The position numbers were made by a program, and so were the translations under genes. Below, in pieces: positions 59,706-64,000 of a DNA stretch of 64,000 nucleotides. Source of the DNA: Umezawaea endophytica. Lineage in GTDB: Bacteria; Actinomycetota; Actinomycetes; Mycobacteriales; Pseudonocardiaceae. The DNA lies in the NCBI RefSeq assembly GCF_025061645.1, contig NZ_JANYMP010000018.1, positions 1-64,000 of the forward strand, given 5' to 3'. The notes beneath the pieces were generated by a model that worked only from the letters and a program-made list of their open reading frames with translations, was not told the origin of the DNA and did no database searches. Within the stretch, counting starts at the first letter, position 1. The number at the start of each line of letters is the position of its first letter.

Positions 59706-60664
59706 CACGACAGCATGCCCTCCACGCCCGGAGGCCCGACCGCCGCGTAGCCGTACGGGTCCGGGGAGACCACGGCACCGAGGCGTCGGAGGCAGACCGC
59801 CGCCGGGATCTTGCGCAGGTCGATCCTCGCCAGTGCCGTCCGCTCCGCGACCAGCCTGACCAGGCACGGGTTCCCGGTGGCGCGCACGTGGCCGTCGACC
59901 TCGGCCGTCGCCAGGCGCTCGTCGGCGTCGAACAGGTCCCGCGCGACCAGCAGCACCACCTGGCCGACGATCGACCGGTACAGCTCGCCGACCTCCGCCG
60001 CGGGCCTTGGTTCCGGCCGCTCCCGGTCCTCGTCGCGGTCGAACGCGAAGGCGCGCACCAGCGGGACGACGTCGCGCGGCGGCAGTTCCACCCGGACGGC
60101 CGCCGTCCCGGTCTCCGGGCGGAACGCCACCTCGGCGTACCGGGGGAACCCCGACGGGAGCGGGACCACCGCCAGCACCAGCCGCAGGTACCGCTCGACG
60201 GCCTCGGGGACCCGACGGGCCAGGCCCCGGCCGAACTCGTCGAGGTCCCGGTTGTGCTCCGCGACGGTCTTCGCCGTCCACTCCCGCTCGGCGTCGTGCC
60301 GCGCGCGCAGTTCCGCGACCTGCCGCAGCCGGGCCGCCTCCCGCGCCCCGTGCGCCTGGACGGCCTCGTCGAACGCGGCCCTCGCCTGCTCCAGCGCGCG
60401 GGTCCGCCGCCCGCGGCCGAGCACCCGCGCGGGCTCGAAGTCCTGCCACGCGGGCGCGTTCCGCGGCTCGGCGAGGTCACCGAGGTCGAGGGGTGGCGTC
60501 CACGCCTGCTTGCGCAGCAGCCGCAGGTCGACGCGCGCGGGCCTGCGGGCGCCCGTGGCGAGGACGGACCGCAGTTCGGCCACGCGGTTCGCGATGTCGG
60601 CGGTCTTCCCCGCGGCGCTCATCTCGCGGCCCGCCAGGTACCGCTCCCGGTCGCTCGTCACCAT
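59705..60664 (-). CDS. Mrr-like protein N-terminal region lacking a nuclease domain
   Basis: Protein of 319 aa. Residues 1-20 read [19 protein letters not shown]; a charged helical region follows ([48 protein letters not shown]), and a conserved domain to the end. In related actinomycete proteins this is followed by an Mrr-type restriction nuclease domain, which is absent here: the frame stops at residue 319 and the next gene starts at once. So it is a natural truncation or a partner-only form. Start ATG at 60664; an ATG at 60694 would add 10 residues. Confidence 0.65.
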   Translation of the reverse strand: MVTSDRERYLAGREMSAAGKTADIANRVAELRSVLATGARRPARVDLRLLRKQAWTPPLDLGDLAEPRNAPAWQDFEPARVLGRGRRTRALEQARAAFDEAVQAHGAREAARLRQVAELRARHDAEREWTAKTVAEHNRDLDEFGRGLARRVPEAVERYLRLVLAVVPLPSGFPRYAEVAFRPETGTAAVRVELPPRDVVPLVRAFAFDRDEDRERPEPRPAAEVGELYRSIVGQVVLLVARDLFDADERLATAEVDGHVRATGNPCLVRLVAERTALARIDLRKIPAAVCLRRLGAVVSPDPYGYAAVGPPGVEGMLS

Positions 60665-60768
60665 GTGGGCCCCCTGACGCCGCCGGGACGTCAATACTAT
60701 CCGCGTTCGCGCGAATACCCACCGTGCGGTTTCGCGTGCTGTCGTACCTCCCCGGTAGGTTCGAACAC

Positions 60769-62121
60769 GTGAACGAAGGGCTGTTCGACGAGGGCTTGTT
60801 CGGCGCCACCCCCGAGGAACGGGCCGCGCGGATCGCGGCGAACGCCCCGCTGGCGGTGCGCATGCGGCCCGCGTCGCTGGACGAGGTCGTCGGGCAGGAC
60901 CACCTGCTCGGGCCGGGCGCCCCGCTGCGTCGGCTGGTCGAGGGCGCGGCGCCCGCCTCGGTGATGCTGTACGGGCCTCCCGGCACCGGGAAGACGACGC
61001 TGGCGACCCTCGTGTCGCAGGCGACCGGGAGGCGGTTCTCCGCGCTGTCCGCCCTGTCGGCGGGCGTCAAGGAGGTGCGGACGGTGATCGACGAGGCGCG
61101 CAGGCGGCTCGTGCGGTCGGGGGAGCAGACCGTCCTGTTCATCGACGAGGTGCACCGCTTCTCCAAGACCCAGCAGGACGCCCTGCTGGGGGCCGTGGAG
61201 GACCGGATCGTGCTGCTGGTGGCCGCGACCACCGAGAACCCGTACTTCTCCGTCGTGTCACCGCTGCTGTCGCGGTCGCTGGTGCTCCAGCTCAAACCCC
61301 TCACCGACGACGCCGTGCGCGAACTGGTGCGCCGCGCGGTGGTCGACGAGCGCGGGCTGGGCGGGAAGGTGTCGGTCTCGCAGGACGCCGAGGACCACCT
61401 CGTGCGGCTCGCGGGCGGCGACGCGCGGCGGGCGCTCACGGCGTTGGAGGCGGCGGCTGACTCCGCCGCGCAGGAGCAGGACGGGGTGCTCGACCTGCCG
61501 CTGCTGGAGGCGACGGTGGACCGGGCTGCGGTGCGGTACGACCGCGACGGCGACCAGCACTACGACGTGACGAGCGCGTTCATCAAGTCCCTCCGCGGCT
61601 CCGACGTGGACGCGACCCTGCACTACCTGGCCCGGATGATCGAGGCGGGCGAGGACCCGAGGTTCATCGCGCGGCGGCTGGTGATCCACGCCAGCGAGGA
61701 CATCGGGATGGCTGACCCGATGGCGCTGCTGGTCGCGACGGCCGCCCAGTCGGCCGTGCAGACGATCGGCCTGCCCGAGTGCGCGCTGAACCTCGCGCAG
61801 GCCGCGATCCACCTCGCGACGGCGCCGAAGTCGAACGCCGTGACGACGGCGATCGGCGCGGCGATGGCGGACGTCCGCCAGGGCGCGACGGGCGCGGTCC
61901 CGCCGCACCTGCGCGACGGCCACTACGCGGGCGCGGAGAAGCTCGGCAACGCGAAGGGCTACCGGTACCCGCACGACGTCGCCGAGGGCGTCCTCACCCA
62001 GCAGTACCCGCCGGACGACCTGGTCGGCCGCGACTACTACGAGCCGACCCCGCGCGGCGCCGAGCGCGTGCTGGCCGAACGCCTGCCGAAGCTGCGCAAG
62101 GTCGTCCGGGGCGAGGACTGA
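60769..62121 (+). CDS. rarA: Replication-associated recombination ATPase RarA (MgsA)
   Basis: Protein of 450 aa, usual length. Walker [11 protein letters not shown] near 68-77, [16 protein letters not shown] near 121, [11 protein letters not shown], and the C-terminal RarA domain ([56 protein letters not shown]). It acts at stalled replication forks. GTG at 60769 is chosen because the family begins shortly before [11 protein letters not shown]. Confidence 0.93.
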   Translation: MNEGLFDEGLFGATPEERAARIAANAPLAVRMRPASLDEVVGQDHLLGPGAPLRRLVEGAAPASVMLYGPPGTGKTTLATLVSQATGRRFSALSALSAGVKEVRTVIDEARRRLVRSGEQTVLFIDEVHRFSKTQQDALLGAVEDRIVLLVAATTENPYFSVVSPLLSRSLVLQLKPLTDDAVRELVRRAVVDERGLGGKVSVSQDAEDHLVRLAGGDARRALTALEAAADSAAQEQDGVLDLPLLEATVDRAAVRYDRDGDQHYDVTSAFIKSLRGSDVDATLHYLARMIEAGEDPRFIARRLVIHASEDIGMADPMALLVATAAQSAVQTIGLPECALNLAQAAIHLATAPKSNAVTTAIGAAMADVRQGATGAVPPHLRDGHYAGAEKLGNAKGYRYPHDVAEGVLTQQYPPDDLVGRDYYEPTPRGAERVLAERLPKLRKVVRGED

Positions 62122-62163
62122 AAATCGCGTGACCGCGGCGGGCGGAACTGCCACCGTGGCCCC

Positions 62164-62898
62164 GTGAACCCCGCCCCCAAGAACGGCCACGCCTACCTCG
62201 ACTTCAACGCCCCGATGTCGGACGCGCGCGCCTACGGCCTGATCACCACCCTGCAACCGCTCGCGGGGAAGACGGTCGTCGACTTCGGCTGCGGCTGGGC
62301 CGAACTGCTGCTGCGCGTCCTGGAGACGGAGCCGACCGCGCGGGGGCTCGGGGTGGACGAGGACGCGTCGGGCGTCAGCCGCGGCCGGGAGAACGCGGAG
62401 AAGCGCGGCATCCAGGAGCACGTCCGGCTCGACCTGGCGAACGTGACCACGTGGGAGGCGCCGCTCGCGGACGTGGCCATCTCCATCGGGGCCAGCCACG
62501 CGTGGGGCGACACCCGCAAGACCCTCGAAGCCATGCACGAGCGGATCAAGCCCGGCGGCACGCTCCTGCTGGGCGACGCGTTCTGGGAGCGGCCGCCCGG
62601 CGCCGACGTCCTGGCCCGCCTCGAAGCGACGCCGGACGACTACGGCACGATCGCCGAACTGGTCGACCTCGCCATGGCCACCGGGTACCGCCTGCTGTCG
62701 CTCGCGACGGCCAGCCTCGACGAGTGGGACAGCTTCGAGTCGCGCTGGTGCGCCGGCCGGGAGCGCTGGCTGCTGGAGAACACGGACCACCCCGAGGCCG
62801 CCGAGGTCCGCGCGGTCGTGGACGCGCACCGCGACACGTGGCTGCACGGCTACCGCGGTGTCCTGGGCTTCGCCTACCTCACGCTGGCGCGGGTGTGA
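62164..62898 (+). CDS. Class I SAM-dependent methyltransferase
   Basis: Protein of 244 aa. SAM-binding motif VVDFGCGWAELLLRVL near 38-50, acidic GVDEDAS after it, and SIGASHAWGD / RIKPGGTLLLGD. Substrate unknown. GTG at 62164. Its stop overlaps the GNAT start by 4 bases. Confidence 0.85.
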   Translation: MNPAPKNGHAYLDFNAPMSDARAYGLITTLQPLAGKTVVDFGCGWAELLLRVLETEPTARGLGVDEDASGVSRGRENAEKRGIQEHVRLDLANVTTWEAPLADVAISIGASHAWGDTRKTLEAMHERIKPGGTLLLGDAFWERPPGADVLARLEATPDDYGTIAELVDLAMATGYRLLSLATASLDEWDSFESRWCAGRERWLLENTDHPEAAEVRAVVDAHRDTWLHGYRGVLGFAYLTLARV

Positions 62899-63452
62899 CC
62901 ACCTTCCTGGAGACCGAGCGGCTGGTGCTGCGCCGGTTCACCGAGTCCGATGTGGACGCCCTGGTCGCGCTCGACGGCGACCCGGAGGTCATGCGGTACA
63001 TCACCGGCGGCGCGCCGACGCCGCGCGCCGAGGTCGTGGCCGACTACCTGCCCGCGTACTTCGCCTACTACGAGCGGTTCGCGGGCTTCGGCTTCTGGGT
63101 CGCGGAGGACCGCGCGGGGGAGTTCCTCGGCTGGTTCCACTTCCGGCCGCGGCCGGAAGACCCGCCGGGCCAGGTCGAGCTGGGCTACCGGTTCGTCAGG
63201 GCCGCGTGGGGTCTCGGGTACGGCACCGAGGGCTCGAAGGCGTTGATCGACAAGGGTTTCCGCGAATTCGGCGTCGAGCGCGTCTACGCCGAGACCATGG
63301 TGGTCAACACCGGGTCGAGGCGGGTCATGGAGAAGTCCGGGCTGCGGCAGGTCCGGATCTTCCACCAGGACTGGCCGCACCCGATCGAGGGCAGCGAGCA
63401 CGGCGACGTCGAGTACGCGCTCACCAGGTCGGAGTGGGCCGCCCTAGCGTGA
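62895..63452 (+). CDS. GNAT acetyltransferase (RimJ/RimL type)
   Basis: Protein of 185 aa. TERLVLRRFTESDVDALVAL, GYRFVRAAWGLGYGTEGSKALIDKG (acetyl-CoA site) and RVMEKSGLRQVR are typical of RimJ/RimL-like enzymes acetylating protein N-termini or small amines. GTG start coupled to the methyltransferase; the last 9 bases overlap the convergent gene. Confidence 0.87.
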   Translation: MTTFLETERLVLRRFTESDVDALVALDGDPEVMRYITGGAPTPRAEVVADYLPAYFAYYERFAGFGFWVAEDRAGEFLGWFHFRPRPEDPPGQVELGYRFVRAAWGLGYGTEGSKALIDKGFREFGVERVYAETMVVNTGSRRVMEKSGLRQVRIFHQDWPHPIEGSEHGDVEYALTRSEWAALA

Positions 63453-64000
63453 GTGGATCATCAGCAGGGCCACCTTGCCCGGCAGCAGGATCTCGCCGAC
63501 CGGCTCGAAACCGCCCGCGTGGAACGACGCGATGGCCCGCTTGTTGCGCACGTCCGGCTCCAGCAGCACGCGGGTGCACAGCGGATCGGCCTCGAACAGG
63601 GCCTCGGTCAGCACCGGCAGCACGGACCGGACCAGGCCGCGGTCGGTGAGCGCGAGGTCGCCCACGGCGACGTGCACGCCGATGTCGTGCGGCAGCGCCC
63701 GGTAGCAGCGGGCCACCTGGTCGCGGGCCGCGCGGTAGATCTCCAGGTACAGCATCGGCGTCCCGTCCCGGCCCACCAGGCACGGCAGCGAGTGCACTCC
63801 CTTGAGCTGCGTCCGCAGCTCCCGGTCCCACAGCTCGCGCGACCACGCCTGCTGCCAGAACGCCGCGACGTGCGGCGACTGCATCCACCGGTGCACCAGT
63901 TCGAGGTCGAGGGTGTCCGGGTCGACGGCGCGCGCGGACCACCCGTCCGCCAGTGACGGCAGCGGGGGAGCGGGCACGCCGACCAGGTCGGCGTCCTCCG
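63444..64000 (-). CDS. Siderophore-type GNAT N-acyltransferase, partial at window end
   Basis: At least 178 aa; the reading frame is still open at position 64000, so the start may lie outside. Pattern LELVHRWMQSPHVAAFWQQAWS ... PMLYLEIYRAARDQVARCY ... DIGVHVAVGD ... RVLLEPDVRNKRAIASFHAGGFEPVGEILLPGKVALLMI matches the IucB/RhbD/MbtK-like acyltransferases of hydroxamate siderophore synthesis. A GTG at 63977 is a possible internal start but upstream residues (EDADLVG) also fit the frame. It links the right edge to iron uptake. Confidence 0.8.
   Translation of the reverse strand, partial: EDADLVGVPAPPLPSLADGWSARAVDPDTLDLELVHRWMQSPHVAAFWQQAWSRELWDRELRTQLKGVHSLPCLVGRDGTPMLYLEIYRAARDQVARCYRALPHDIGVHVAVGDLALTDRGLVRSVLPVLTEALFEADPLCTRVLLEPDVRNKRAIASFHAGGFEPVGEILLPGKVALLMIHSR

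Noticed and set aside
1-64000. CRISPR array, tRNA or rRNA genes
   Set aside because: No regularly spaced direct repeats and no tRNA-like cloverleaf or rRNA sequence was recognised by reading; an automated scan (tRNAscan, CRISPR finder) would be decisive.

Overview
The window is about 64 kb of very GC-rich DNA (C/G-ending codons, many GTG starts, 4-base GTGA/ATGA gene overlaps, no tRNA or rRNA seen). Gene content points to an actinomycete, most likely of the Pseudonocardiales type (Saccharothrix/Actinosynnema/Lentzea-like): an FxSxx-COOH peptide-modification locus, a PptT/PptH-type pair, nrdAB behind a cobalamin riboswitch, a SigK/RskA-like pair and secreted CBM-bearing glycosidases. The genus is an inference from composition and gene content.

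Region 1 (0-4.4 kb): a large RecB-like nuclease/helicase fusion with an abrupt internal codon-usage shift, and a PIG-L deacetylase. Region 2 (4.4-22.9 kb) is the richest part, a run of peptide-maturation and conflict-type modules: an HExxH protein, radical SAM FxsB, a 55-aa FxSxx-COOH precursor, an FxsT-like MinD/TIR/NB-ARC/TPR protein, an unknown protein and a cation antiporter; then a three-gene, end-overlapped unit of one membrane protein and two P-loop ATPases; then an EACC1-like/caspase pair; then, after an SDR enzyme, an LSDAT(SLOG)-SLATT/SLATT pair.

Region 3 (22.9-30.3 kb): a small secreted protein, idi, a DUF1905 protein, then two secreted discoidin-domain proteins (one with DUF1996, one with a GH16 beta-glucanase domain) preceded by two perfect LacI-type palindromes and followed by a LacI regulator, and a DUF305 lipoprotein. 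Region 4 (30.4-37.4 kb): nrdA-nrdB under a class Ia organisation with an upstream adenosylcobalamin riboswitch, small membrane proteins, a DUF4230 protein, and an orphan condensation-like half-domain next to a putative iron box. Region 5 (37.4-45.5 kb): a GH5 cellulase-like enzyme, an ECF sigma/anti-sigma pair, a DUF4394 secreted protein, a GCS2-type ligase downstream of pptT and pptH, and a transposase-derived DNA-binding protein.

Region 6 (45.6-50.3 kb): a four-gene LytTR regulator / DUF485-like / SSS symporter / LytS-like kinase operon in which every junction is a GTGA overlap. Region 7 (50.7-64 kb): a Ski2-like helicase, a NACHT-type membrane NTPase, a TetR regulator with two SMR efflux subunits behind a palindromic operator, a CbiM-CbiN-CbiQO cobalt/nickel ECF transporter, a truncated Mrr-like protein operon, rarA, a methyltransferase, a GNAT enzyme, and the edge of a siderophore-type GNAT gene. 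Cobalt uptake, B12-sensing control of nrdAB, iron-box and siderophore-type signals suggest metal economy as a second theme beside the conflict modules.
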